NCBI GenBank assembly: GCA_022749755.1
Contig: CM040449.1
Location: 8,379,657-8,443,656 of the forward strand
Origin: Azadirachta indica
Taxonomy: Eukaryota > Streptophyta > Magnoliopsida > Sapindales > Meliaceae
Length of the DNA stretch: 64,000 bases
Direction of reading: 5' to 3'
The notes beneath the pieces were generated by a model. The model ran no database searches, was not told the DNA's origin, and saw only the letters and a list, made by a program, of their open reading frames with translations. Both the position numbers and the translations under genes were made by a program. Shown here in pieces: positions 12,343 to 25,020 of the stretch; within the stretch, counting starts at the first letter, position 1, and every line of letters starts with the position of its first letter.

Positions 12343-13070
12343 CGGGACGGGCGGAGTTTGAATGGGGGCAACGGGGAACTGATGTCGTATCAGCCTTATC
12401 CAATTCGAATTTGTTGTCTAAGTTTCACTCGCTTCGTACTGTAATTAATTACACGTGTACCCACAACTGTAAAAAATTCTAGAACACTAATTAATTATTT
12501 TCCCAGAAAGAAATTATTTAATATTTAATATTATTACGTTGCAGTTTTGAATCCACCAGAAGAACTGATTCTTCTTTTCGTTTTTTTTATAATATCTTAC
12601 CTTGTAATTATGGATTGCTAAATTCATAATACACATTAGATGTATATGAATTAGAGCAGTATCGAAATTAGTGGTGATGAAGTTCAATAATGAAAAGTTT
12701 TATTCGAGATTCTACTCACTTTAAAAAAGAAATGATACTTCAATATAGAATTTTAGGTCGAGATAAGAGAATGAATTTCATTAAGCTAACAGTGATTAGA
12801 TAAGACAACGTACTTCATTAAGCTAACAGTGATCAGATAAGACAAAGAATTGCTATATTCTCATTTTAAAGTCCCACCTATTGTGTACTTATTTTTAGAA
12901 GTAAATGTTATTGATATTTATCCAAATATCAACACTAATAATGAAGGCAAATTTCATCATATAGCTATGAAACATTATAATATATAATAAAGTTTTAAAA
13001 CAAATATATGCATATATATATAATCAAAAACTGTTAATAGTATGCTGATTTATTTTTTATTTTTTAATTT
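12343..13070. other. Upstream region of the sucrose transporter
   Basis: Non-coding. It contains the 37 bp tandem repeat listed separately and otherwise AT-rich DNA. An ACACGTGT G-box-like palindrome sits at about 12451-12458, a plausible bZIP/bHLH site in the promoter. Confidence 0.45.
12777..12850. repeat. 37 bp direct tandem repeat with GATAAG motifs
   Basis: Two abutting copies (12777-12813 and 12814-12850) start TTCATTAAGCTAACAGTGAT and each carries AGATAAGAC, an I-box/GATA-type core. The array is about 0.52 kb upstream of the sucrose transporter start codon. Confidence 0.8.
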
Positions 13071-13355
13071 TTACAAGAGGATTGGTTAGTTGAGGGTGAG
13101 GATGAGGAAAATGGTTTGACGTTATCCAATGAACTTCCGCACCCCAAAGAAAGTGCAATGAATTATAATTTAAAAGAATCTGAAACAATTGTCAGTCAAG
13201 GTCAGACATTTCATGACATTAACTATAATAACAGCAAAAAGCAAAACGAGAACACCACTTGCTCTTCCACTCCACTCCCTCTATATATTTTGTTGGAATT
13301 GGGATTTTGGTATTCCATTGCATATTTTTCATCATACCAACCTCGAAAACCGTGA
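13071..13355 (+). pseudogene. Possible gene or exon fragment, unrecognised
   Basis: After a T-rich tract and a possible AG acceptor, an open frame runs to TGA at 13353-13355. Its first part is acidic (for example EDWLVEGEDEENG) and more protein-like than the hydrophobic tail. No domain is recognised and no partner exons were found. It may be a captured or decayed exon, or chance. Confidence 0.22.
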
Positions 13356-14109
13356 CAATACCCTATATCCTTGCTATTTTGCTTCTTTAATATTACAATT
13401 TTATAATATTCACTCTCATGCCTCGTACCGTACGGATATCTTTCACCCTTGTAACTCGTATAAGAGAGATTTATCTACATAAATAGTAAAAATTTTTCGT
13501 AACATATGTGGACGTATTTACGTTTATACTGAAAGATATCTATCCACGTATAGGTAAAAAATTCTTATAACATATGTGAAGAAGTGTAACAATAACGTAA
13601 GAAACAAACACACCATCAATAAGAATGAAGTGTGTATATGTTTGACTGGATGACCATGATTTGTTCTCATATGAATTTAACTAACACGTTAAATATGTCT
13701 TTGTAATATAAAATTTAAAATATGTTAGGTAAAAGTTAAAATTCTAATGTAAAAATTAATTTAGTTAATAGAGGGAGATCAAGAGCACCGGACTGGACTA
13801 AAGCGATAATATTTCTTGATAAATGAACTTTATATAAAATACATTAATTTGGGGGGTTAGAATTTGGTCAAACAAAATCCAAACCACTCTGATACAAGCC
13901 CAGTGCTGGGCGGTTAGGCCGATATATCCCAATTATTGATAGCTTTCCCTAGCGTTTCCCAAGCGCGTGTGTTACAGTGCGGCCCGCTGCAAGTGGTGGT
14001 GGAATGGCTTTTGACGTACCGATACGGCAGAGATGATGTATGAATGCGCGGCGAAACAAAACAAACGACGTTAATGGAAGCTACAGGCCACGCGCCTTCC
14101 CTGCAGTTT
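13356..14109. other. Non-coding stretch with a GC-richer right part
   Basis: AT-rich on the left. From about 13860 to 14060 the DNA becomes GC-richer, with GCGCGTG and CGGCCCGC-like words and one TTGAC W-box core. No reading frame with support. It could be the outer part of a lost gene's promoter, next to the duplicated W-box segment. Confidence 0.35.
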
Positions 14110-14209
14110 GAGGACGTGTCGCGGAGATTCCCCGCGACACGAGCAACAACTGTTGAGTTGGCGGCAAATTATTGCTCGATGACGTGACGAAATCGATGAC
14201 TTACTTTTG

Positions 14210-14299
14210 TTGACTTTTTCTGCGTGGTTTGGTTCACGGGCGGTGCTTTTTATCAGAAACAGGAATGGGTGTTGACTGTTTATGTCCAACAACGTTGAC
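14210..14299. promoter_or_regulatory. Cluster of three W-box cores, copy 1
   Basis: TTGAC occurs at 14210, 14272 and 14295 on the plus strand, the core bound by WRKY factors. The same three sites with nearly the same spacing occur in the duplicated unit at 18804, 18864 and 18887. Regulatory function is inferred; no downstream gene is recognised. Confidence 0.4.
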
Positions 14300-15931
14300 T
14301 CCTAGTCATTGCTTAGCAAAGACACGTTAACAATTTTTGTTTTTTGTTTTTTTTTTTTTTTTTAATTTCAAAAGGTAGAAAACTCAACGTATCTTTAAAA
14401 ACGCATGGAAGATTTAGAAGAAAATTAATACACAAAAAAATATTGTAATGTACTCTGTAAAATATAAGGTCCACGAATATTTTCTCGACACCTTTTAAGC
14501 ACTTTCTATTGTTAATTTTTTTTTTTTTTTTTTTTTTGACTGATGTAATGATGAATCATTTGCAAAATTTGATTTGTTACATAAAGTGTTTTAACTTGAA
14601 TTTAAAGAGTTTGACATTTAAAAGAAGATCATGTAATAGTATTAAGAAAATAGTTGAAATTATCGTAATTACTATAGATTTAGATTTTAAGAGATAAAAA
14701 TCACTATAAATTTAGATTTAGATAAATATATTTCTTTATTAAGAATGAAGAGTAAAAAGGATAAAAAGTAAAAGAAAAGAAAAGAAATTTGTGGAAGAGT
14801 AAAAAAAGAGACAGAATAAAAGAAAAGAAAAGAAAAGAAAAGAACAGAAATTTGTCGAAGAAAAAGCATAGAAGAGTAAAAAGTTGAGTTAATAATGATA
14901 TTCCTAAACAACAATATGCTGACAGCCACCTTGAAAAGTTTCAAAAAGAAAGACTTAGATTAATTAAAAAAATCAAATATTATTATCATTTTTGTTACTT
15001 ATTATGCACTAGAAATTAAAACAATTCTCCTAAGTATCAGCAGCGATCCAGTCTTTAGGACTCGTTTAATTCATGATTTGAAAATTATTTTAAAAAATTT
15101 AGATACAATTTAAAAATATGAACTATATTCATAATAATTTTAGTATGTAAAAATATGTTTGATATAATATTAATATTTTTTTAATTTAAAAAGTTAAAAA
15201 AATATGCTGGAAATAATTTTTTAAAAAAATATAAAAATAAGGATATATATTTTTGAAACTATTTTCAATAAATTTTTTATTAAAATATTACTAATAATTG
15301 AAGAATAAATTTTTTATTAATCTTGATTATTTGATATTTAAAATATATGAATACTAAATAATATAATTTTATTATTTTCATTAAACTTAAAAGATAGTAA
15401 ATTATTGAAAAATTCTTGAAATTTATTTAATTTATATATAAAAAAAAATTAATTATTATTCAATTAAAATCTCTATAATTCATAAATATAAATATTATTA
15501 ATATTAAGGAGAATCTTAATTCATATGTGCAATTACAATTTTAAAGGTATCCATTAAATCATTGACTTTTACTATCCTATACAATAAAAATCATAATTTG
15601 AATTATATAAATAATTGATACAAGCATGACAATTAAATAAAAATTTGTGTATAAAATAAAAGCAAAATAAAAACGAAAGAAGATTGTTTTAATTTCTCAT
15701 ATGGTGGTACACAGTTATGGTGCAAAAATCTTCAAGTTCAACCTATCAAATTTTACCCTTTTGGTTTTTATCTCAAAAAATTTTGCAAAAAAGTAAAATT
15801 TAAAGTCATTTTTAATTTTGACTAAGTTTAAAAACTTTTCTTATTTGTAATAAGAAAACTAATAAATGAACAAAATTATTTTTAATAACTAATATTTAAG
15901 ATTACTCTTAAACACAATGCAATGTGCTTTA

Positions 15932-16824
15932 GGATCCGTTTGGGAATGTGAAAATAAAAGCCCTAATGTGATTAACGCTTATACTTTTTAATATTTTTTA
16001 TTTTAGCAATTTTAGAAAAGTAGTTAAATGAAAATACTTAGATTATATTTTTAGTGTTTAATTAAGTGTTTGGATTTATAGTTAAAAAAGTACTTTGGTA
16101 TTAACAAATTATTAAAATGGACATTGTAATATTTTTTTCAAATTAAGTAATATATAAATTAATAATATTTTTTCAAATTAAATAATATATAAAATTAATA
16201 TCCATGTATTATTTGTTGGTAATAAAAATAAATATTTTGAAAAATAACTTGAAAAATTATAAAATAAATTGATATTATGTATATTTTAAATTAGCTACTA
16301 TGTAAAATTTAATATAGACATAATAAATATTCATATACTTGTCATATTTTTGTATTTAATATGTATAATAATAATAATTTAGCAATAATAATATTTTTTA
16401 TAAATATTTTTTAAAATAATTACTATTTGTTATCATGATTATTATTAAAAATTTCAATAAATAATATTTTATAAAATAACTTTATATTTAATAATTGAAA
16501 AATAAAATAATGTAATACAAAAGAAACATAACAAAATAAGATAAGAATTAAAATTTTTAAAGTTAGTTAGGGGTATGTTGAGAATGATAAAATTTTTATT
16601 AAATTTAGATGAAATTTTTAAAGTTTATTAAGGTAATTTTTACTAAAATTAAAGCGCTATTCTACGACTTTTCTTGTTTAAATACTTGAAGTGCTAATTT
16701 TACAAAAATATTTTATTAGGTGCTAATTCAAAGTCACTTTAAGTACTAATTTCATCTAAATAAAGTAGTTTAATGAAAATTATCAAAATTATCAATTAGC
16801 AATTAGCATTGTCAAAACAAACTC
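15932..16824. mobile_element. Tourist-like (PIF/Harbinger-type) non-autonomous element
   Basis: The unduplicated paralogous site at about 19841-19855 reads TGCTTTAGAGTAATTCT. In unit 1 this is split after TTA, followed by GGATCCGTTTGGGAATG, 893 bp of AT-rich DNA ending CAAAACAAACTC, then TTA again and the rest of the site. The TTA duplication (15929-15931 and 16825-16827) and G-rich GTTTG-type ends fit Tourist MITEs, although the terminal repeats are imperfect. The empty site shows the insertion came after the duplication. Confidence 0.7.
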
Positions 16825-17319
16825 TTAGAGTAATTCTCGAGCACAACTCATTTATTATAATTTATTGCTTGAAATTATAAAATTAAGTATTATCTTCTTT
16901 TATATGAATTCTTTTTGAGTTTTTCCTATTTTCTCGCTAACCTCATGTCTATTCTAAATGCTCTCTATGTTACTAAACCTTGGTTCTAGACCAATTTATT
17001 CTTCATTACAATCGCGCAAAAGCTAACCCAACTAAAGAAATAGATAAAATAAATACTAAGTCCTAAGCTTATGTTTTGTCCTACATCTTTAAGCAAAATA
17101 TTATTATTATTAAATTAGGAGGAAAGAGAATCTACTAATTATTTAGTAAATTTTTTTAAGAGTATTATGAGTTTTATAAGTAGTTTATGAGTTTTTTTTA
17201 TGTGCATATTTATAATTTTATATTTTGCTATTTTAAAACAATTTATAAAAAATAATTATCTTCAATATATCTTTAATTAATAAAAAAAATAAGGAGAAAA
17301 GAAATATGAAGAAAAAATT

Positions 17320-18490
17320 ATTCTGACAATATATTACAGTACATATAGATTACAATTATCTTAATGAGTTACGATTTTCAAATGGTCGTCCAAAGAATTT
17401 TAACAATACAAGAGCAAAATTGGCTTTACCTTTAAATTCATGCTAATTTTGTGTTCCTCACCCATCTTTTATCCTTAGTTAACTTAACAAAAAAAAAGAG
17501 TGTTTTGGTCATTTAAAAAAAATAAAAATTAAAAACAAAAGTGAAATGGTTGCAATATAAATGGATAATTTTTTAATTACAATTCATAAAATAAAAAAGG
17601 AAAAACACTTATTTCTAATTTTAAAACCCTAACAAAAAAAGTAGTAGCAAATGCTACCTCTACCACCATACTACCAAATTAGCTTGGCAACTAGCCCTTC
17701 AAACAAGTTTATTGCCAATTGCTCTACTCCGTCACCACACCACCAAATAAGCTTTCCACGCATTTTTTCATCGGAAAGCAGCCCGTATGAGCTGTACAAT
17801 GCTGTGAATAGCGCTTATAAACAGTAAATAGTGGTACTATATATGGTAAATAATAACTATTTTTCACTGTTTATGGACTGAACAATACCTGGCGAGTTTT
17901 TATCCTCGACTTAATAAGGCATGATCACTGTTCACATCATGACATAGGTTGGCTCATAGAACTTTTTTCTTGGCCCAACTTGTGAACAGTGTTGTGCCAT
18001 GTCATGCTGTACTGACCTTGTTCACAGGATAGATCGTGTCGTGCTAAGACTATTCTATCTATTTTGCGACCTCTAGGTGTTCTTTTAATTAGTCTGAGTA
18101 TTTGTTTTGTGAATATTTATTGACGGTGAAGAATCTATGTATAAAAAATTAGGGGTTTGCTAGGGCGAATGATATTAATAACAGTAAGCTAAATCACACC
18201 AAATTTGTTAATGGTAAACAGTAAATTAGGGGTTTTCCATTTTCTTATGTTTGATATCATTTTTAAAATGTTAGGGTTATAATTGTTATTTAAGATTTTT
18301 TATAATATATATGAAAATATTAGTTATTGCCTTCATACTGCTAAAATATTTTGAACTAACATTTAAAATTTGTAATTTATTAAGATAATTTTAATTTTTT
18401 ATATTATAATGTAGTATTAAAATAATTGTTATTATATTACGAGGAGATGAAAATATACTTAGAGTAACTAGTTAAAAATAACTTAAAATT
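17320..18490. mobile_element. Insert specific to unit 1, possibly a transposon remnant
   Basis: Sequence between the matching parts of the two units that is present only in unit 1. The middle (about 17640-18075) is GC-richer and has repeated AACAGTAAATAGTG-like words and CGTGTCGTGC, ending near TTTTGCGACCTCTAGG, which resembles ends of hAT-type plant elements. No coding sequence. It could instead be a deletion in unit 2. Confidence 0.35.
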
Positions 18491-18700
18491 TTATATAAAT
18501 TTTAGTAATCTTATTTTCACTAAGAGTTGGAATACTTTTATGGTGTTAATTTTTTATTTGTATAATTTTTTAAGGTATATGTTGGATAATTTAAGGATAA
18601 AAATTAAAAGCCTATTGTTTGGTGAATGATTATGCCGAAAGTAATTTTGAAAATTTTTTACTAAAGAACTGAAATGATGTTTAGCCAACTAAAATCGCAC

Positions 18701-20440
18701 AACAACAACGTCAAACGCAGAATTTTCTGGGACACGTGTGGAAACTGTTGCGGTGACGGCAAACTATTTGTCGGTGACGTAACCAAACCGATGAACTAGT
18801 TTGTTGACTTTCCGCATGGTGTGGGTCACGGCCGGTGCTTTTATCATAAACAGAAATGATTATTTGACTGCTTTTGTCCATAACGTTTGACTGCTGGTCT
18901 TGCTTAGCAAAGACACGTACCAATTTTTTTATTTTTTTATTTTTATATTTTTATATTTTTCATTTTTATTTCGAGAGGTGAACACTCGATTAAAAGGTAA
19001 TTCCCAACACTATTAAATCAATTAAATTCTTACCTACTCATTGAAAGATTTAGAAGAAAATTCATACACAAAAGATACTGATAAATGTATTTAGTCAAAT
19101 TTAAGATATTTTCTCCATACTTTTTCATCACCCTCTATCATTAAATTTTTTTTAATTTAAGTGAGATAGTGATGAAAAATCTATAAAATTTGATTTATTA
19201 CATAAAATCTTCTAGGCTTTAATTTAAAAAATTTTAGTTTTTAAAACCTAGTATTACAAAAAAGCTAAACTTGTCACAACTACCGTAAATGTTAGATTTG
19301 AGAAGATACAAACTATTATAAATATAAATTTAGGTGAATATTTTTATTTGTAAAGAAAGAAAAATAAAAAAAGGAAAGAATGAAAAATTTATCGAGATAA
19401 TAGTATAAAGGACAAAAAGGTTGAGTTTGTAATAATATTTTTGTATAAAATTATGTTGATCTTTAAAATTTTCGATTAATTAAAAAAATTCAATTATTAT
19501 CTAGAGTTTTTTTTTAATTTTTAGTTTCCATGCACTAGAAATTAAAACAAATTTAATAATATTGTAGATAAGAGAAAATAAAATAAGAACAGAAGAAGAT
19601 TGTTTTAATTTCTTATGTGGGGTAAACATTTATGGTTCAAAATTCTTGAAAATCAACCTATTAAATTTTACCTTCGTGGTTGCTATCTTCAAAAATTTTG
19701 GTAAATAATTAAAATTTAAATTCATTTTTAATTTTGACTAAGTTTAGAAATTTTCTTATTAGTAATAAGAAACTAATAACTAAACAAAATTAATTTATTA
19801 ATGACTAAAATTTAATATCACTTTCAAACATAATGCAATGTGCTTTAGAGTAATTCTTGAAGAAAACTCATTAGTTGTAATTTATAGCTTGAAATTGTAA
19901 AATTAAGTATTATATGAATTCTTTTTGAGTTTTTCCTTTTTTCTTGCTAACCCTATTTCTATTCTAAATTTATTCTTGATTGTCCTACATCTTTTAAGCA
20001 AAATAATAAAGTTATTATTAAATCAGGAGGAAAGAAAATCCACTAAGTATTTAATAAATTTGTTTTTATACATAGTTTTTGATGGTTTTTTATGTGTGTA
20101 TATACTATTTATGATTTTTTAATTTATAAACTTTATATTTTGCTATTTTAATATAATTTATTAAAAAATAATTATTTTCAATATGTCTTCGCTTAACAAA
20201 AAATATTTGGAGAGAAAAAAAAAAAGACATACAAAGAGAAGAAAATTTTATGTAGTTTTTAATGATTTTATTTTTAATAAGAGTTGGAATTCAATATAAT
20301 TTTTATGAAAAATTTATTGGATAATTTTAGGATAAAAATAAAAAATCTATTGTAAGGTGAATGATTTTGCTAAAAATAATTTTAAAAAAATTTACTAAAT
20401 AACTAAAACCATGTTCAGTTACTTACAATCACTCTGACTA
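18701..20440. repeat. Tandem duplication unit 2 (W-box segment)
   Basis: Second head-to-tail copy of the block described at 14110-18700, lacking both inserts. The first 220 bp are the best conserved and GC-richest. Small indels and many substitutions show the duplication is not recent. A short minus-strand open frame across 18711-18923 resembles the one in unit 1 with a one-codon indel, but it has no known domain and I do not call it a gene. Confidence 0.75.
18804..18891. promoter_or_regulatory. Cluster of three W-box cores, copy 2
   Basis: TTGAC cores at 18804, 18864 and 18887; spacings of 60 and 23 bp against 62 and 23 bp in copy 1. Conservation of the sites within a diverged duplicate is the only support for function. 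Confidence 0.4.
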
Positions 20441-21036
20441 TTACAACAACCATCTCAAATCAACCCTAGGTTCATTTGTTTTCTAATTTAATAAAAATTT
20501 TAAATACTTTTAGTTGAATAAATAATTTTTTTTGGAATGTGTTAGATATACTTTTAGTAATTTACTGATTGAATTAATTATATTATCAAAGTAAGTAATT
20601 TGACGATTGAATTAATATTAAATTAATTATATTATCAAAAATATAATATAAAATAAAAACATAAATAATTTTTTTAATGTTTAGAATCACCTACTTCAAG
20701 GGCCACGTCCAACTATTAAAAAATCTAATAAGTTGTAAAAAATTACAAACACAAATCAAACTAAAAGCAAATAAAAAATCCCTCTTTTATTTTGTTGCCA
20801 CCGTATATAATCAATTAGTTGGACTTATTCAACGAACATCAATCGTCTTTTTTATTTTGTTGCAGTTGAGCTCCTTTAAAGCTATAAAACTTATTCTCCC
20901 TTATCTCAAAGAATTACAATGATGAAGGTCTAATTACGCCTATAAAATAAGTTAAAGAAGTTTACAACGAAGAGTTTCGGTCAAATATGTTCTTCCTATA
21001 CTGATAGAAAAAGTTATAGTCTAAAGATATTTATAG
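20441..21036. other. AT-rich non-coding stretch
   Basis: No supported gene. An 81-codon plus-strand open frame (20677-20922) has no recognisable motif or coding texture. Confidence 0.4.
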
Positions 21037-23690
21037 ACAAAATACATTACATCCTAAGACACGTGACTGGACTTGAATTCTAATAAAAACATAGTTGAAA
21101 AGTTGGTTTAAGTCAAAGAAATACGTTTGGAAAGACAATTTTAATAAAAATTATTTCTATCATAAAACACGCAGTTTCTTACAACAAAAATTTTTTCTTT
21201 TGCAATAGTCTTAAGGAAAAACATGAATAGCTCCATAAAATACTTTAAAAGAGATATGAAATTAAAGGATACTTTTAAAGACATTTCAAAATGTATGTAA
21301 ACAAAAGTCTTGGTAACAACAAATAGAAAGATAGTAATAAAAGATTTATTTATTATATTACTAGTACTTGATAGGTCTTCTTTAAAAAAAAAAAGAGAAA
21401 TCCTTCATTATTATTCATTATTAATAAAATGATAAAAAAAAGACTTTTTATTATTATTCATTATTAAAAAAGTGATTAAACACAAATCTTTTTTTAAAAA
21501 ACATAAAAAGAATTGTGGAAAACAACAAACTTTTACCTTTTTTGATTTTAATCTTACAACATTTCAATAAATAGGGAAAGCACATATAAACCTACTTTAA
21601 ATTTAAAATCATTTCGTTGTTGTCAAAATTGATTGATAATCCATTTATTTTTCAATAAAAGAACAAGTCTTATTTTTTGTCCTTAATTTATTCTTTTCAT
21701 TAGAATTTATACTTCTATTTAATGATCACAAAATGGAGGGTTATTCTATTTTTATCATAGAATGATTATTCCATGCTTTTTTTTTCTTTGGATTCCATGC
21801 TTTTTTTTTTTCTTTAGATCATAATCTTACCAATTCTTTAGGTTATCTATCTTCATATTCTTTTTCTCTTTTCAAAAGATATGAAATTTAGAGAATAGTT
21901 TTTCAAAACCATTTAAATATGTCTTCTAAATGTGAGAAAAATCCATGTTATTTCTTTAAATCTTCAATTTCTTATACTCTTTTTCTTTTGAAGCAGATTT
22001 CAAGGTGCATAAAATTTCTACATGTTTTATCTAATGCAAGCCTTAATTTCCACCCAATCCTATAATTTAGAACATTAATTACTAGACAAAATAGTATCAT
22101 TCAAAAGCGTTTGTCAAAAACGTTTCTATTATAAAACATATAGTTTGTTAGGGCAAAAATTCTATCTACTACAATAGTTTAAGAAAAAATGTAAATATCT
22201 CCATAAAATACTTTGAAAAAGATTTGAAAATTAAAAGTACCTTTTAAAAACATTTAAAAATATATATTTTAAGTATAGGAAGTACTTTTATTTATTTCTT
22301 TAATTTTTTAATCTTCTTATTCTCTCGCTTTTAAAAAAGAACTGAAATTCAGAAGATATTTTTTCAAAACCATTAAGAACTTATCTTCGAAATGGAGGAA
22401 TTATGCTTATCTTCTTCAGTCTTCAGTCTCTTATGCTCTTTCTGTTTTGAAGGAGACTTCTAGGTGTATCAAATCTTTAACATATTTTTTGTAATTAAAC
22501 CTTAAGTTTCACCATACCTATAATTTACAACATCCTAATAATATCATTCAAACCTCAATACTAGAATAAATAGGTTTGTAAAAAACGTTTCTATCAATAA
22601 AACATGCAGTTTGTTACCATAGAAATTCTCTATCTACTACAATAGTATGAGAAAAAGCGTAAAATCTCCATAAATATTTTGAAAAAGATTTAAAAACCAA
22701 AAGATAATTTTTAAAAACATTTAAAAACATATATTTATATATAGGAAGCATTCTTACCAATTTTTTAATTTTTCAATCTTCTTATTCTCTTTCTCTTTGA
22801 AATTTAGAAGATATTTTTTTGAAACCACTTAAAATATATCTTTTAAATATTGGGAAGAATGTTTATCTTCTTCAAGCCTTCAATTTTTCATACTCTTTCA
22901 TTTTGAAGGAGATTTGGAGGTGTATCAAATTTCTAATATGTTTTCTATAATCCAAACCTTAATTTCTACCCAATCCTATAATTTAGAAAATTAGCAAATT
23001 CTAAACAAAACAGTACACAAACTTATATCTAGTCGTAATATGCCAACTTATATGAATCTAATAGAAAGTAAGATGTTTGAATAATTTTACTAAATGTCTT
23101 ATAAAAATACTTTTATCTAATTATTTTATTTACATTGTTACCCATAAAAAAAAATTATCAATTTTCCTTCTTTTCAAAGATATATGTATTTTTTTGTTGG
23201 ACTATCTCTCTATCTTAGATTTAGTTATCAAGATTTTTAATCACTTGCATTGATCAAAGACGTTTTTAAATTTTTACGTACTTGTATGATCTTATGTTAT
23301 ATAGAGCTGAACATCTTATTCCTAGAAGATGGTTAAATTTTAGGGATATTTTTAGAGATGTAATTTGTCTCATTTATTTCTAATAAGTATGTGAAAAATG
23401 AACTTGATAAATATATACACACATATATATATATATATTATATTGTAATATTATTTATGACGAAGACATTCACAATAGGAAATTATTTATATTAGTATTA
23501 ATAAAATATATATTATATTTATTAAGTATATTTTTATTAGCGTTAAATTAATAATTTATTAATTCTAATTGAAATAGGTTTTTTATTGCTATATAGCCTG
23601 ACTTTAAGTTTAAGGAAAACACTAGATATCCTCCTAGGTTTTAAGACTGTGCTAAATATCCCTTAAGTTTTGATGAAACAGGCTTCTTGC
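21037..23690. repeat. Large direct repeat, copy A, built of roughly 470 bp units
   Basis: Begins ACAAAATACATTA and matches 25422-28715 throughout in the same order. Inside, the phrase TAAAACATG/A-AGTTTGTTA...TCTACTACAATAGT recurs near 21155, 22125 and 22595, each followed by a TTTGAAAAAGATTT part and a CTTATTCTCT part, so the block is itself a diverged tandem array. Its right part (TCACTTGCATTGATCAAAG at about 23240, TTCACAATAGGAAATTATTT at about 23470, TAGGTTTTAAGAC at about 23635) also has counterparts in copy B. No open frame of note. Confidence 0.75.
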
Positions 23691-25020
23691 CTTAACTTGT
23701 GTTAGTTTGATATGTAGGGATGGTAATAGCACGCAATCCTTCATTTGGCCCTGAAATCTCCAAGCACGAGACCCTAATCTCCATCGTCAATCGGGCTAGG
23801 GATCCCTATCTCCCATTTAGGTCTGAAATTCCCAGCCTGTCCTCGACCTTGTTTGACTTCGAACTTAAATAAAAATATTGCAATCGTAAGGCTTCAAAGT
23901 CATGACATGGTGGGAAAATAGCAATTAACTTACCACTACACTACCTACATTTATAAATTTAAATATATAAATAAAAAATATTTAACTAAAAATAAATATT
24001 TAATTTATATTATTAAAATATTTTTTAAATTATTATTATTATTATTATTATTGATGTAAAATAATTTTAAAATTGAAACAATTAGAATTTAATTAATTAT
24101 AACTATTATTATTATCATTAATGATAATCTAACAATTATTTTAAAATAATTTTATTACTATTATTTTTCTTCATAATTATTTGAAGAAACAATAAATTTA
24201 TTTTAATATTATAAATTTTAAATTATAATAAAGCAAATTTAATTATAAGTATGTATATTTTAGTTTAAAATCAAAAGAAAAAATATAAAATTATATATAC
24301 GAAGGATTTAATTGATTAAATTAAAAAAAATTATAAACTTTTATAATTATTTATCAAATAAGATAGATGTATATGTAATTAATCAAAAAATTTTGAGTTT
24401 TATTTTGGGGAATGAGATGGGGCCGGGGAAAGAATTAAAAATTAAAATTATCACAGAATAGTACTACAAAAAGCAAGCAAATAAGGGAAATTAAAAAAAT
24501 AATTAATTCAATAAAATGAATGAACCTACAATTTTATACATTATGATTATTTAATTAATACTACATATAGAAGTAGTATTTTGGCATAATATTTTCTGTA
24601 TGGTACTGTATATCAAAATGAATTATTAGATTAATGAATTAGTTAAATAATTTAATTAATAATTTAATTAGTAAATAGGTTAATGAATTAATTAAATGAA
24701 GGCAGTGAATAAATTGATAATTTATTAATTAAATAAATTAAATTTATTATTATTGTTATTATTATTATTATTATGGGAAATTAACACATACTTCGCCTGA
24801 AGTTTGACCTTCTAACACTTAAAAAGAATGTTTGGAAAAAAAAATATATACCTCTTTTGAAACCATTCAAGTTCGTTACATTGTCATTTGGTTTATGGGC
24901 AATAATGTAATAATGTAATGATAAAATTTATTACAATTTATTTAACAAAAATCGAATGTCTATGATTAAAGATATAAACATCTTGAGACAAAATTTAATG
25001 GGGTTAAATTTTACCAATTC
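23691..25020. other. AT-rich spacer with a possible MITE and ATT microsatellites
   Basis: A GGGATGGTAATAG start at about 23716 and a GGGGAATGAGATGGGG stretch near 24408 recall the GGGATGRCAA element family, but the ends do not pair convincingly. ATT trinucleotide tracts lie near 24028-24053 and 24745-24774. Parts of 23940-24180 resemble segments within the 4.1 kb tandem units (around 31660-31860). Confidence 0.35.

Larger units (their letters stand above)
14110..18700. repeat. Tandem duplication unit 1 (W-box segment), with inserts
   Basis: This block aligns in order with 18701-20440. The shared parts are the W-box-rich start (14110-14340 with 18710-18930), GATTTAGAAGAAAATT (14412 with 19047), the TTTTACC/ATCT stretch (15700-15785 with 19617-19700), TGAATTCTTTTTGAGTTTTTCC (16900 with 19915), and the closing GGTGAATGATT...GCC/GCT region (18620 with 20357). 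Unit 1 is longer because it holds a Tourist-like element (15932-16824) and an additional stretch absent from unit 2 at about 17320-18490. No intact gene is present. Confidence 0.75.

Noticed and set aside
14071..14292. Minus-strand open frame conserved between the two W-box units (also 18711-18923)
   Set aside because: Similarity follows from the DNA duplication itself; no domain and no splice partners, and conservation is explained equally well by the W-box sites.
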